Of a stretch of DNA of 64,000 bases, positions 9,225 to 17,691 are shown piece by piece. Each line of letters opens with the position of its first letter. Within the stretch, counting starts at the first letter, position 1. This DNA comes from Chitinophaga eiseniae (lineage in GTDB: Bacteria; Bacteroidota; Bacteroidia; Chitinophagales; Chitinophagaceae), in contig NZ_FUWZ01000005.1 of assembly GCF_900167135.1 (NCBI RefSeq), forward strand, positions 622,516-686,515. Direction: 5' to 3'. The notes beneath the pieces were generated by a model that had not been told where the DNA came from, made no database searches, and was given only the letters and a program-made list of their open reading frames with translations. The position numbers and the translations under genes are program-made.

Positions 9225-10205
9225 ATGAGCGTAACCCAATTATACGACCGCCAGGCGTGGAATGCACTGCCGAAGCAGGAGGCAGCGGCCATTTTACAGC
9301 AGTTGATTGATGCACAGTTTCCCGGATTCACCATCAAACGATTTGAGACCTTCGAAAAATTCTGTCAGCATACCTATACCGCTGTCCTGGATTATGAAGG
9401 TGCGGAATTCGTTTTTGTACCCGGTGATACTGTCGTGCTGGGCCTCGATTCCTGGAACATGGCGACCGAAAACAGGAACAATATGGCGGGAATGTTTGAT
9501 GATAATTTCGGGGAGATGGACAACTACATCCGCGAGCGGCTGTCGCCGGTACGCACCGTGACTATCGGCCCGATGATCGTGGAACGGACGTATCGTCAAA
9601 CGGGTTATTTTCCTGTGGAATTGACAGATGAGCGCCTTACATCCGATGACTATTTTGAGAAAACATATGCCGAAGTAAAAGCTTCTCCCCGTGAGCATTG
9701 GAACTATACCGTTAATGACGCTTTCCGGCTGGTAAAAAGTGGGGATAACATAACAGCATGGCTGTACCAGGGCGCTTCCCGGGAAGAACTGCTGCAGGAA
9801 ATACAGGCTACCGGTTTCCGGTTGCCCACGGAAGACGAATGGGAATACCTCTGTGGCGGCGGCTCCCGCACGCTGTACCCCTGGGGTGATGCCATCGACT
9901 ACGGCAAGGATTATCTGTATTTCAAAAAAAATGATCACCCTGAAATTTACCTCGACATCCCCAATCAGTTTGGGCTGGTGATCGCCAATAACCCCTACCG
10001 CTATGAAGTGATGATGGACAGTGAATACTTCCTGAAAGGCGGTGATGGCGGTTGTAACCTTTGCGGTGGCGGTGGGCTGGACCTGGGATACCTGAGCGTA
10101 AGCACGTATTTCCGCGATAGCAGCATTTTCGATGAAGACCTGCATTACGAGGAAGAGATCACCGGTGACTATACGTTTGTGCGACGGATAAAAAGAATAT
10201 CGTAA
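9225..10205 (+). CDS. FGE-sulfatase/SUMF1-fold protein
   Basis: Protein of 326 residues. The ATG at 9225 (MSVTQLYDRQ) is preferred over an opening at 9135 that overlaps the previous gene. The C-terminal half carries the formylglycine-generating-enzyme signature: FRLPTEDEWEYLCGGG followed by LYPWGD, then an IPNQFGLVIANNPY segment where true FGEs have NxxGLxDMxGNVxEW, and a GGCNLCGGGG motif near the end. There is no signal peptide, so it is cytoplasmic. The divergence in the NVWEW region argues against a genuine sulfatase activator, and a nonheme iron or other EgtB/PvdO-like role is possible. It is followed after 3 bp by the broken ABC-ATPase-like gene. Confidence 0.72.
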   Translation: MSVTQLYDRQAWNALPKQEAAAILQQLIDAQFPGFTIKRFETFEKFCQHTYTAVLDYEGAEFVFVPGDTVVLGLDSWNMATENRNNMAGMFDDNFGEMDNYIRERLSPVRTVTIGPMIVERTYRQTGYFPVELTDERLTSDDYFEKTYAEVKASPREHWNYTVNDAFRLVKSGDNITAWLYQGASREELLQEIQATGFRLPTEDEWEYLCGGGSRTLYPWGDAIDYGKDYLYFKKNDHPEIYLDIPNQFGLVIANNPYRYEVMMDSEYFLKGGDGGCNLCGGGGLDLGYLSVSTYFRDSSIFDEDLHYEEEITGDYTFVRRIKRIS

Positions 10206-10208
10206 AGG

Positions 10209-10829
10209 ATGAAAGGTCCACTTCTCCTGGAAAATAAAGGTATCAGAACGGCGGAATGGTTTATTCCGCCATTTCACGTACAAGAGGGAGAGCTCGTGAT
10301 ACTAAACCTGAAGAACCCCATCCATGGTACCGCTGTGCAGGACTTTTTCGTAAACCTTATTACAGGTAAAACGACCCACTCTGATAACAGTACATCATCC
10401 GTTGACCTTTGTGCCCTCGTTCCGGCAGTCCTGGCTCCGCCGGCGGTTTAATCCCATGACTGTAGCGACTTACCTGAAAAAGAATATCGATCCCGCCAAT
10501 GAATACGCAGGTGAAATTTATGAGCACTTCGATATGTTCGTTGCTAACCGTCGTATTGAACCAGATACGAAGGTAGATACACTGTTGGGTGGTCACCGGA
10601 AATTGTTAACATTATATGCTGCGTTGTCCCGTTGTCGTTATGTGGCATATGATATGCGTGCAGTAGGGCCGGAGGCGGTATCTGTTATCCATGATCTGGT
10701 AAAGCAGCATGTCAGCCGGGGGGCGCCGCGTTGTTAATAGAGCAGTATGATGAGCTCAGGAATGATTGTAGCCGGTATGTGGAAGTAGCGTGGAGTTCAG
10801 GAGGGATAATGCCAGCTTCACCGCAATAA
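10209..10829 (+). pseudogene. Degenerate ABC-ATPase-like gene with two apparent frameshifts
   Basis: Three frame segments join into one ABC-ATPase-like protein of about 205 residues. Segment 1 (10209 to about 10390) has GELVILNL where the strand before Walker A should be, but the P-loop itself reads LKNPIHGTA with no GKS/T. After a shift near 10390 the next frame continues ITVHHPLTFVPSFRQSWLRRRF. A second shift at the six-G run near 10709 would restore AALLIEQYDELRNDCSRYVEV up to a stop at 10827. The C-loop position reads LLGGHRK, Walker B ends YVAYDM (D then M instead of DE), and the switch histidine is replaced. It may be a decayed gene, or a pseudo-ATPase with sequencing errors in homopolymers. 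The end overlaps the convergent gene. Confidence 0.6.
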
Positions 10830-11496
10830 ACGCAACATCCTTCTGCTGTTGCATCACTTCTTCTATGCGCTCCCACGTAATACCCTGCCGGTGTGCGACT
10901 GTCAGCAACGTTATGCACGCAGCGATGGTTTCCGGTTCTATCGGGTTGATGGTCCCTTCGAGGCTGCGCCACCGTTTGGTGTCTTTACTGAGCAACCGCG
11001 GGCGTGTGTGCATACGCGTGAGAAGCGGTTTCCAGGCAGCGGTGAGGTCTGCGGCGGTAGTGCATTCTTCGGTGGCATCGAAGGCTTCGAGGTATAGTCG
11101 CATAGGGATCTGCAGGCGTCCTACGGGTTCCTGCCAGGCGGTGATGTCTACAGGAGTATCTTTAAAATAGCCGCTTAATAATTGGTAAAACTGCAGGTCT
11201 GGTGTCGGTGTGGGGCCCACTTCCATCTCCGGGGACTGGTTACAGCAGATCGCGGCGATGATGCCGTAGGTGTCTGCGGCGCGCATAAAATAGTCTGTCG
11301 CCCGGGAGAACCACTTCCTGGCGGCAGTCTGATCGAACAGCATTTCGTAGCCGGCGGCCTTCATATAGCTGCCGGCGATCGTCGGCAGGTCGTCTGACTG
11401 TCCCGCATCGAGGTAGGTAGCATAGCTGCTGTAGGCGTTGGCCAGCGTGGTCAGCGCTTCTTTGTCGAGCTGGAGTAAGGAAGTAAAATCGGTCAT
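10756..11496 (-). CDS. Cytoplasmic protein of unknown function
   Basis: An intact frame of 246 residues with no signal peptide or membrane segment. It is predicted to be almost wholly alpha-helical: alternating Ala/Leu heptad-like stretches (LTTLANAYSSYATYLDAG, KAAGYEMLFDQTAARKWFSRA) resemble a TPR-like or helical-bundle fold. No catalytic motif is visible and I do not recognise the family. Its last codons overlap the 3' end of the reconstructed ABC-ATPase-like gene on the other strand. Codon use looks like that of its neighbours, which supports it being real. Confidence 0.65.
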   Translation of the reverse strand: MTDFTSLLQLDKEALTTLANAYSSYATYLDAGQSDDLPTIAGSYMKAAGYEMLFDQTAARKWFSRATDYFMRAADTYGIIAAICCNQSPEMEVGPTPTPDLQFYQLLSGYFKDTPVDITAWQEPVGRLQIPMRLYLEAFDATEECTTAADLTAAWKPLLTRMHTRPRLLSKDTKRWRSLEGTINPIEPETIAACITLLTVAHRQGITWERIEEVMQQQKDVAFIAVKLALSLLNSTLLPHTGYNHS

Positions 11497-11647
11497 CGCC
11501 CTGCAACTTACAATTTTATTCTATGGTATGCACAACCGGGCCGGTATAGGTGAAAAGGCCAGATATACCCGGTGATCATCAGGAAACAGTAAACCGGTTT
11601 ATGCACGCCGGACAACGGAGACCGTATCATCAGGATTTAGAAACGAA

Positions 11648-11672
11648 ATAGCCTTCCTTATGGGAAGGCTAT
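11648..11672 (-). terminator. Hairpin downstream of the tyrosine phenol-lyase-like gene
   Basis: A 10-bp perfect stem (arms 11648-11657 and 11663-11672, loop TTATG) lies 25 bp after the stop of the minus-strand PLP lyase gene. On that strand it is followed by a weak T-rich stretch, so it is a plausible but not strong intrinsic terminator. Confidence 0.5.
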
Positions 11673-11696
11673 CATCTTCATTATCGGGGACATCAG

Positions 11697-13100
11697 TTAA
11701 GGTGTTGTTAGCGCTGGCTCGGGTGCCAGTTGCCTGAACCGCGCCTGGAAGAAACGCAGGTATTTGGGTTCCATGGTGAACGCCAGTCCTGGTATACTGT
11801 CCCTGTTTTCATATGTTTCTATGATGGCATCCGCAACCACATCCATATGAGAAAGGGTGTATACTCTTCTGGGTATGGCCAGCCGCACCAGTTCCAGTGA
11901 TGGATAGTGGTGATCGCCGGTTTCTTTATCACGACCGGCAGACACGATGCCTCTTTCCACGGTCCGTACCCCGCCTGCTTCATACAGCGCTACGGTTAGT
12001 GCCTGGGCGGGAAAATGGGTTTGCGGGATATGCGGCAAAAAGCTGCGGGCGTTGAGGAACACGCCGTGGGTGCCGATAGGGTTCAACACCGGGATACCGG
12101 CTTCTTTCAGCAGGTTGCCCAGGTAATGCACCTGGTACACGCGGGCGGCGATATGCGCTTCTTCCAAAGATTCGGTGATACCAATGGCCATGGCTTCCAT
12201 GTCACGTCCGGCAAGGCCGCCGTAGGTATGCATACCCTCGTATACGATCACCAGATTTTTGGCTTCCTCGTACAGGCCTTCGTCGTTCAGGGCAAGGAAA
12301 CCGCCGATGTTGACCAGGGCATCTTTTTTACCGCTCATGACGGCGCCGTCTGTCAGCGAACAGATTTCCTTTACGATGGAAGCGACGGTCCTGTCGGCGT
12401 AACCGGCTTCATGCTGCTGTATCATAAAAGCGTTTTCCGCTACGCGGGCCATGTCATGGATGATGCGGATACCATGCTGTTGCGTGAGTTTTCGCACCTG
12501 TTTCATGTTTTCCAGTGATATGGGCTGTCCGCCGGCCATGTTCACAGTGGTGGCTAAACTGAGATAGGCGATATTGGCTGCGCCTGCCTTCCGGATGATA
12601 TCTTCCAGCTTCTGCAGGTCTATATTTCCTTTGAAGGGAAAGTCTGAATCAGGATCATGGGCTTCGTCGGTGATAACGTCGGTAAAATTGCCGCCTGCCA
12701 GTTCCTGGTGCAGCCGTGTAGTAGTAAAGTACATGTTACCGGGAACATACATGCCCGGCCGTATCAGCAGGCGGGCGATCAGGTGTTCTGCTCCTCTGCC
12801 CTGATGCGTAGGGACCACATACTTGTATCCGTAGTATTCCTGTACCACGGTCTCCAGGTGATAGAAGTTGCGGCTGCCGGAATAAGCTTCGTCGCCCATC
12901 ATCAGGCCGGCCCACTGGCGGTCGCTCATGGCGCTGGTGCCGCTGTCGGTCAGCAGGTCGATGTAGACGTCCGCAGATTTTAGCTGGAAAGTGTTAAATC
13001 CGGCGTCTTCAATCAGCTTTTTGCGTTCTTCGCGGGAGGTTTTTCGCAGCGGCTCTACCATCTTGATTTTGTAGGGCTCTGCCCAGTGAGATTTCTTCAT
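11697..13100 (-). CDS. Tyrosine phenol-lyase-like PLP beta-eliminating lyase
   Basis: PLP enzyme of 467 residues from the tryptophanase/tyrosine phenol-lyase family. The start at 13100 (MKKSHWAEPY) matches family N-termini; the frame opens earlier at 13232 but that part is unlike the family. PLP-lysine is K259 in SGKKD, with D216 and R219 in HDMAR and the terminal RLAIPRRVYT element. Residues that separate the two activities favour phenol-lyase: YFTTTR where tryptophanase has YFFDTT, SDRQWAGLMMGDEA, VNIGGF after the lysine, and VERGIVSAGR, which supplies the arginine that holds the phenol hydroxyl. It would cleave L-tyrosine to phenol, pyruvate and ammonia, reversibly. An O-methyltransferase gene is divergent from it across 126 bp. 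Confidence 0.88.
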   Translation of the reverse strand: MKKSHWAEPYKIKMVEPLRKTSREERKKLIEDAGFNTFQLKSADVYIDLLTDSGTSAMSDRQWAGLMMGDEAYSGSRNFYHLETVVQEYYGYKYVVPTHQGRGAEHLIARLLIRPGMYVPGNMYFTTTRLHQELAGGNFTDVITDEAHDPDSDFPFKGNIDLQKLEDIIRKAGAANIAYLSLATTVNMAGGQPISLENMKQVRKLTQQHGIRIIHDMARVAENAFMIQQHEAGYADRTVASIVKEICSLTDGAVMSGKKDALVNIGGFLALNDEGLYEEAKNLVIVYEGMHTYGGLAGRDMEAMAIGITESLEEAHIAARVYQVHYLGNLLKEAGIPVLNPIGTHGVFLNARSFLPHIPQTHFPAQALTVALYEAGGVRTVERGIVSAGRDKETGDHHYPSLELVRLAIPRRVYTLSHMDVVADAIIETYENRDSIPGLAFTMEPKYLRFFQARFRQLAPEPALTTP

Positions 13101-13226
13101 AAGATAGCTAAGATTGTTTTGGGTGAAAGGCGATGTTCTTGAAAAATAACTACCGTCACTGCGATGGGAGCTACAGGCAGTATGATTAAATTTAAGATAA
13201 CCATGTTTTTCTGAAAAAATCATCCT

Positions 13227-14264
13227 ATGCACACTGATTTCTCCGGCTTACATGCCACCGCTGAACATACGGGAAACATCCTCCGCCATATAACCAATCA
13301 CTGGGTTTCCTGTTGTGTATACACCGCCGCCAGGCTGAACATTGCTGATATACTATCCTCCGGTCCCATGGAGTTAAACGCGCTGGCAACTCAAACGGGC
13401 ACACATCCACCGTCGCTTCACCGCCTGCTGAGACTGCTGGCGGCCAATGGTGTTTTTGAAGAGCAAACACCTGGTGTATTTGCGAATACCCCTGATTCCA
13501 TCGCGCTGATCGGCGATATACAAGGCAGTATGAAAGCCTTTTTGCTGGCAGAGATGGGAGAATTCTACTTTCCTTGGGGGAACCTCGTTGACAGTGTCAG
13601 AACAGGAAAGACGGCTTTTGATGAACACTATGGAGAAAATCTCTGGGACCATTATAAAAAACATGCGGACAGAGGGCTGAATTTTATGAAAGCCATGACC
13701 GCGGTGACCAGCTTCCTGAGTCCGGCCATCCTGGACAGGTATGATTTCTCCGCTTTTAAAACGATTATCGATGTCGGCGGTAGCAACGGTTCCCTGTTGT
13801 CCGCTATCCTGAAAAGTACGCCAGGGCCGTCGGGGATTGTCTTCGATGTTCCTTATGTAGTAGAACAAACCACTGCGCTGCTGGCGGCTGACCCGTTGTT
13901 ACACCATCGTTGTTCTGCCGTCAGCGGCAACTTCTTCGAACAGGTGCCGGCGGGCGCAGATGCCTATCTCCTGAAAATGATCATCCATGACTGGGATGAT
14001 GAAGACTCCGTGCGCATCCTGAGCGTTGTAAGCAAAGCGATGAAGCCGGAGAGCAAAATCCTGATTGTAGACGGCGTCGTTCCCGAAGGCAACACTTTGC
14101 ATGGCGCCAAATTCATGGACGTGAACATGCTGGTGGTGACAGGCGGCAAAGAAAGGACCGCCGCGGAGTTTGAAGCGTTGTTCCGCCGCTCCGGATTGCG
14201 GCTCACACGTGTCATTGACCTCGATATCACCGAGGTGAGTATCGTGGAAGGGGAGAAGTTATAA
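13227..14264 (+). CDS. SAM-dependent O-methyltransferase (plant COMT/AziB2-like family)
   Basis: Protein of 345 residues. Residues about 25-100 form the winged-helix dimerisation domain typical of this family (RLNIADILSSGPMELNALA, then SLHRLLRLLAANGVFEE). The Rossmann methyltransferase domain follows with SAM motif I IDVGGSNGSLL near residue 178. The conserved LLKMIIHDWDDEDSVRIL near 250 contains the catalytic-type histidine, and LIVDGVVPEG is also family-typical. Members methylate phenolic hydroxyls of small aromatic or polyketide molecules. The acceptor is unknown; divergence from a phenol-forming lyase makes a phenolic substrate an attractive inference. No other secondary-metabolism gene is next to it. 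Confidence 0.88.
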   Translation: MHTDFSGLHATAEHTGNILRHITNHWVSCCVYTAARLNIADILSSGPMELNALATQTGTHPPSLHRLLRLLAANGVFEEQTPGVFANTPDSIALIGDIQGSMKAFLLAEMGEFYFPWGNLVDSVRTGKTAFDEHYGENLWDHYKKHADRGLNFMKAMTAVTSFLSPAILDRYDFSAFKTIIDVGGSNGSLLSAILKSTPGPSGIVFDVPYVVEQTTALLAADPLLHHRCSAVSGNFFEQVPAGADAYLLKMIIHDWDDEDSVRILSVVSKAMKPESKILIVDGVVPEGNTLHGAKFMDVNMLVVTGGKERTAAEFEALFRRSGLRLTRVIDLDITEVSIVEGEKL

Positions 14265-14502
14265 CGGTAAATCATAAAAAGGCCGTATTTTCAGCCTCGT
14301 TTCAGTAAATCCCGGAGTGGCCATAGCAGGGGAGCGACACAGTTTCAGGACAATTATTGTGGCAGAAGGTAACGGAGAATGGGTGGAGATGATAATACGG
14401 TCTCTTGGAGAACTGCAAATTTTCCATTAACTTGATTATCGAGTTCGTTATCTACCCAATTTTATTAACCGGAATATTTATCCACCTATATGTATTGAAG
14501 GT

Positions 14503-15951
14503 ATGTCTTTAAATAATGATGAGTTACTCAAAATAGCACAAAATGATTTAAGAATTACCCAGACAGAACTGGATGCTACAAAAGCTGAGTTACTAACCTC
14601 CGCTGCAGCATTGAAGAAAGTAGAAGACAAGTTGCTGTTAATCCGGAATAGTAATGCAAAATTACGGGAAGAGAATCAACGATTAATGGAAAGCTCCATT
14701 CCTGAAGCGGGCGGGCAGCTTGCATCTGCGGAGAGCGTAAGGGGTTTAGAAGATGTTCAAGGTAAATTAACTGCCTTAAATGAAAAATATAAGGTAGCCT
14801 GCGGTGTATACGCTGAACTGGAGCGAAAAGTATTACTATATCAGGATACACTTGATTTGGCAGACTATGGATTGTATGTTCCTAAATATGGTTTTGAGTT
14901 TCCTGAACAATATAAACTGGAGCTGGAACACATCTACCAGAAACAAAAGGAGCTGATTGCTAAAGATAAGGCGGTATTGTGTAGTAAGCAATGGACGGTA
15001 GGAGGAAGTGTTGCAGAAGGTCAAAAGTTAATAGCACAATACTCCAAACTAATGTTGTATGCATTTAATGGAGAATCTGACGCTAACATTGCGAAGGTTA
15101 AATGGAACAACGTCGTTAAAATGGAGCAGCGCATTAAAGCTGCTTTCATAAACATTAATAAGTTGGCTGCAACTCATCATACCCGTATTACTGAAGGATA
15201 TCTGGAGCTAAAATTGAAGGAGCTTTATCTGAATTATGAATACGAGCAGCGAAAGAATGATGAAAAAGAGGAGCAGCGTAGGATAAAAGAGCAGATAAGA
15301 GATGAGGAAAGGGCCCAGCGGGATTATGAGAAGGCACAACGTGACGCAGAAGACGAAGAAAAGCGCTTTGAAAAAGCATTGGAAAAGGCTCGACAGGAGA
15401 TAAGTAATAATAACAACGATCCTCGGGCGCTAAACGCCTTAAATGATAAGGTCCGGCAGTTAGAAGACCAGCTCAGAGAGGCGCATGAAAGAAAAGAACG
15501 GGCAATATCTATGGCTCAGATGACAAAAGCCGGACATATTTATATTATCTCTAATATTGGCTCCTTCGGGGAAGAGATATTCAAAATTGGAATGACTCGC
15601 CGTTTAGATCCGCATGACAGGGTAAGAGAGCTTAGCGATGCTTCAGTTCCTTTTCAGTTTGATATTCATGCTATCATTTACTCGGAGAATGCACCAAAAC
15701 TTGAATACGATCTGCATCAGCAGTTTAAGGATAAGCGCATAAATAAAGTGAATAATAGAAAAGAGTTTTTTAATGTGAGTCTGGATGAAATAGAAGAATT
15801 TATAAAGAAGCAAGGAAATGCGGATATCATGTTTACAAAGCTGGCTGAAGCCAGAGAATATAGAGAAACAATGGTAATATTAGAAAGACTGAGCCAGCAG
15901 GTAGACCGTCAACAGTCTCATGAGCAAACTTTCCCTTCAAGTTTACTTTAA
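14503..15951 (+). CDS. DUF4041 / GIY-YIG (T5orf172, Mug113) nuclease, probable phage-defence protein
   Basis: Protein of 482 residues with three parts: a coiled coil at about 1-110, a DUF4041 region at about 120-300 ending in a highly charged helix (RRIKEQIRDEERAQRDYEKA), and a C-terminal GIY-YIG-type domain at about 343-440. In that domain GHIYII (344-349) and IFKIGMT stand for the two GIY/YIG halves, followed by the arginine in DRVREL, the glutamate in LEYDLHQQF and N-RKEFF. As I recall, the same DUF4041 plus GIY-YIG architecture is that of the membrane-bound anti-phage nuclease SNIPE. This copy shows no transmembrane helix, so localisation may differ. The gene is AT-rich compared with its neighbours, which suggests horizontal transfer. 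Confidence 0.85.
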   Translation: MSLNNDELLKIAQNDLRITQTELDATKAELLTSAAALKKVEDKLLLIRNSNAKLREENQRLMESSIPEAGGQLASAESVRGLEDVQGKLTALNEKYKVACGVYAELERKVLLYQDTLDLADYGLYVPKYGFEFPEQYKLELEHIYQKQKELIAKDKAVLCSKQWTVGGSVAEGQKLIAQYSKLMLYAFNGESDANIAKVKWNNVVKMEQRIKAAFININKLAATHHTRITEGYLELKLKELYLNYEYEQRKNDEKEEQRRIKEQIRDEERAQRDYEKAQRDAEDEEKRFEKALEKARQEISNNNNDPRALNALNDKVRQLEDQLREAHERKERAISMAQMTKAGHIYIISNIGSFGEEIFKIGMTRRLDPHDRVRELSDASVPFQFDIHAIIYSENAPKLEYDLHQQFKDKRINKVNNRKEFFNVSLDEIEEFIKKQGNADIMFTKLAEAREYRETMVILERLSQQVDRQQSHEQTFPSSLL

Positions 15952-15976
15952 GTTTGCAGGCAGTCCCGGGCGATAG

Positions 15977-16975
15977 TTATTGCAGTAAGGTACTAGCTTC
16001 TATTCTGGAAACCGGAGAAAAGCCATTGGTTTTTGAGAATTTCATATTTGTAATGAAATTAGTCATAGAGTCTGAAGGGTCAAGCATTTCAAATCTAAGT
16101 TTGTTCAGTGTATCCCGATTGATAGCCGTTGCCAGAATTGTTTGCTCTTCCTCCCTGCCAGTGCTGGTGTTGAGTAATTGTGTAGAGGCATTTACCACTA
16201 CGAGATTTAAAGGGAGGTACGCAAAGGCCTCTCTGGCTATTCTCAACGCGCAGCTACACACATAATCCTGATATAACTCATTGAATTTACCGATTGGCAT
16301 ATTCTTTTTTGATAGTTTACCCCTGGCGGTTTGTGATAAAACGTAATTGGGGATAATGTTTATTCCGTTTACATGAAGATCTACAACGATATTGTCCGGG
16401 GTTACACTGAATGTTAGTCTGGATCCAAGTTCGTCCATTTCATCAAATGGTTTAAAAAACTGTAAGGCTTCTCTGAAAGCGCTGCTTTCTCTGTTTGAAA
16501 TTCCATTGGAGATTCTTTGAAGCGCATGCCAGTCTGTTAGGTCGGTTTCATACTGTTTGAGATTTTCTGCGAATAATTCGGCGTCTTTCTTTTTCGCAGC
16601 CGCTACCGCTGACTCCAGTGCTTTAGTTTTTTTGATGGCGGTGCCGAACAGTTTATCGAAAAAAGATGGCTTGTACCGCTGTAAATCTTGGCTTGCAGCT
16701 ATTTCATGATCTTTGGTCATAAGAGGTTTGACGGGGGCTGGTTCTTGTCGTACCATGTACCAGTCAAGTTTCTCAGAGGCGTTTTTGTGAATGGACTTTA
16801 TAAATAGAATATAATTTTCATAATCTCTTATTGCTGTTGATACATCTGCAATTTCACGCTGCTGTTGCTGTATTTTATATTGTTTAGCAATTTCACGGGC
16901 TCTTTTTTGTTGTTCTCTTTCAGCTTTGCGGACAGCAGCAGTATAGGATCTGATCGCGCCTTTAAATGTAGTCAT
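15977..16975 (-). CDS. Coiled-coil protein of unknown function, partner candidate of the DUF4041 nuclease
   Basis: An intact frame of 332 residues without signal peptide or membrane helix. The N-terminal 60 residues are a strongly charged coiled coil (AVRKAEREQQKRAREIAKQ), followed by a helical linker and, from about residue 175, a compact alpha/beta domain (VVDLHVNGINIIPNYVLS, CALRIAREAFAYLPLNLVVVNA) that I cannot assign. It converges on the DUF4041 nuclease gene with 25 bp between the stops and shares its AT-rich composition. The two may have arrived together. A role in defence is inferred only from this position. Confidence 0.65.
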   Translation of the reverse strand: MTTFKGAIRSYTAAVRKAEREQQKRAREIAKQYKIQQQQREIADVSTAIRDYENYILFIKSIHKNASEKLDWYMVRQEPAPVKPLMTKDHEIAASQDLQRYKPSFFDKLFGTAIKKTKALESAVAAAKKKDAELFAENLKQYETDLTDWHALQRISNGISNRESSAFREALQFFKPFDEMDELGSRLTFSVTPDNIVVDLHVNGINIIPNYVLSQTARGKLSKKNMPIGKFNELYQDYVCSCALRIAREAFAYLPLNLVVVNASTQLLNTSTGREEEQTILATAINRDTLNKLRFEMLDPSDSMTNFITNMKFSKTNGFSPVSRIEASTLLQ

Positions 16976-17104
16976 AGTGAAGGGTTGATAAAATGGATTA
17001 GAATACTTCTAAAATACAAAAAAGTATGCATTTAAAAAAGACCCCCTATGTATATAGCTGCCCTGTTTAACAAGTTGGTAGGCCCAAGGGTTATATTTTT
17101 ATAG

Positions 17105-17136
17105 AAAAGGTTGTAAGGTAGCACTTACAACCTTTT
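17105..17136 (-). terminator. Intrinsic terminator after the prolyl-tRNA editing gene
   Basis: A perfect 13-bp stem (arms 17105-17117 and 17124-17136, six-base loop) lies 10 bp beyond the stop of the minus-strand deacylase gene and is followed on that strand by a T-rich tract. It probably ends the two-gene EamA/deacylase transcript. Confidence 0.75.
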
Positions 17137-17145
17137 GCTTTTTAC

Positions 17146-17691
17146 TTATATCTCAATGATCTTCGGCACATGCCCGGCATATGCCAGGAAATCCTGCATG
17201 ATCCAGTCCATGCTGACTTTCATATAACTTGTCGTGGTACCGTCGCTGCAGCCATACCCTTCTTCGGAAAGCACGTCCTTGTCAATGACTACCTGTACTT
17301 GGTTGTCTTTATCCAGCAGTACGCCGAAGATGGTGGTGGCGCCGACGGTGGTGCCCAGCATCTTATCCAATAATTCCGCCGGGGCAAAAGATACCCGGGG
17401 GATATCCATTACGCGGCTGAAGTCCTTGGTGATAAAGGGTTTGTCAGCAGTGGTGACGAACAGGTAAAAAGCTGTCTGCTGGCGATTGCACAGAAACAGC
17501 GTCTTTACTGTTTTCATGTTCAGCTGGCGGTTGATGATGAGACAGTCTTCCATGGTAATGGCTTCATCGTTGTCTACCCGCTCAAACGGTACATTTTGCT
17601 CCTGCAACAGGCGGTAGACCATCTCTTGTAAAGTTGTCCTAAAGGTCGCCGGTGGCGTAGTTTTTACTTCACTGATATAAAACATGCTCAA
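17146..17691 (-). CDS. Prolyl-tRNA editing deacylase (YbaK/ProX family)
   Basis: Free-standing editing domain of 181 residues. It shows the PrdX/YbaK pattern: TMEDCLIINRQLNMKTVKTLFL with a central lysine, FYLFVTTADKPF, and the substrate-loop sequence GTTVGATTIFGVLLDK with the GxxPG-like turn. Proteins of this type hydrolyse mischarged Ala-tRNA(Pro) or Cys-tRNA(Pro) in the cytoplasm. The window also encodes a ProS of the short type that lacks the inserted editing domain, so a trans-acting editor is expected. Its start overlaps the end of the upstream EamA gene by 4 bp; the second codon pair offers MFYIS as an alternative start at 17685. Confidence 0.87.
   Translation of the reverse strand: MSMFYISEVKTTPPATFRTTLQEMVYRLLQEQNVPFERVDNDEAITMEDCLIINRQLNMKTVKTLFLCNRQQTAFYLFVTTADKPFITKDFSRVMDIPRVSFAPAELLDKMLGTTVGATTIFGVLLDKDNQVQVVIDKDVLSEEGYGCSDGTTTSYMKVSMDWIMQDFLAYAGHVPKIIEI

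Noticed and set aside
9294..10283. Minus-strand open frame of 329 codons
   Set aside because: Antisense to the FGE-fold gene, which has a clear signature on the other strand.
13101..13232. N-terminal extension of the phenol-lyase-like gene
   Set aside because: The extra 44 codons overlap the divergent promoter region and the methyltransferase start and do not resemble the family.
11697..14264. Biosynthetic gene cluster for a large secondary metabolite
   Set aside because: Apart from the lyase and one methyltransferase there is no NRPS, PKS or tailoring gene nearby.
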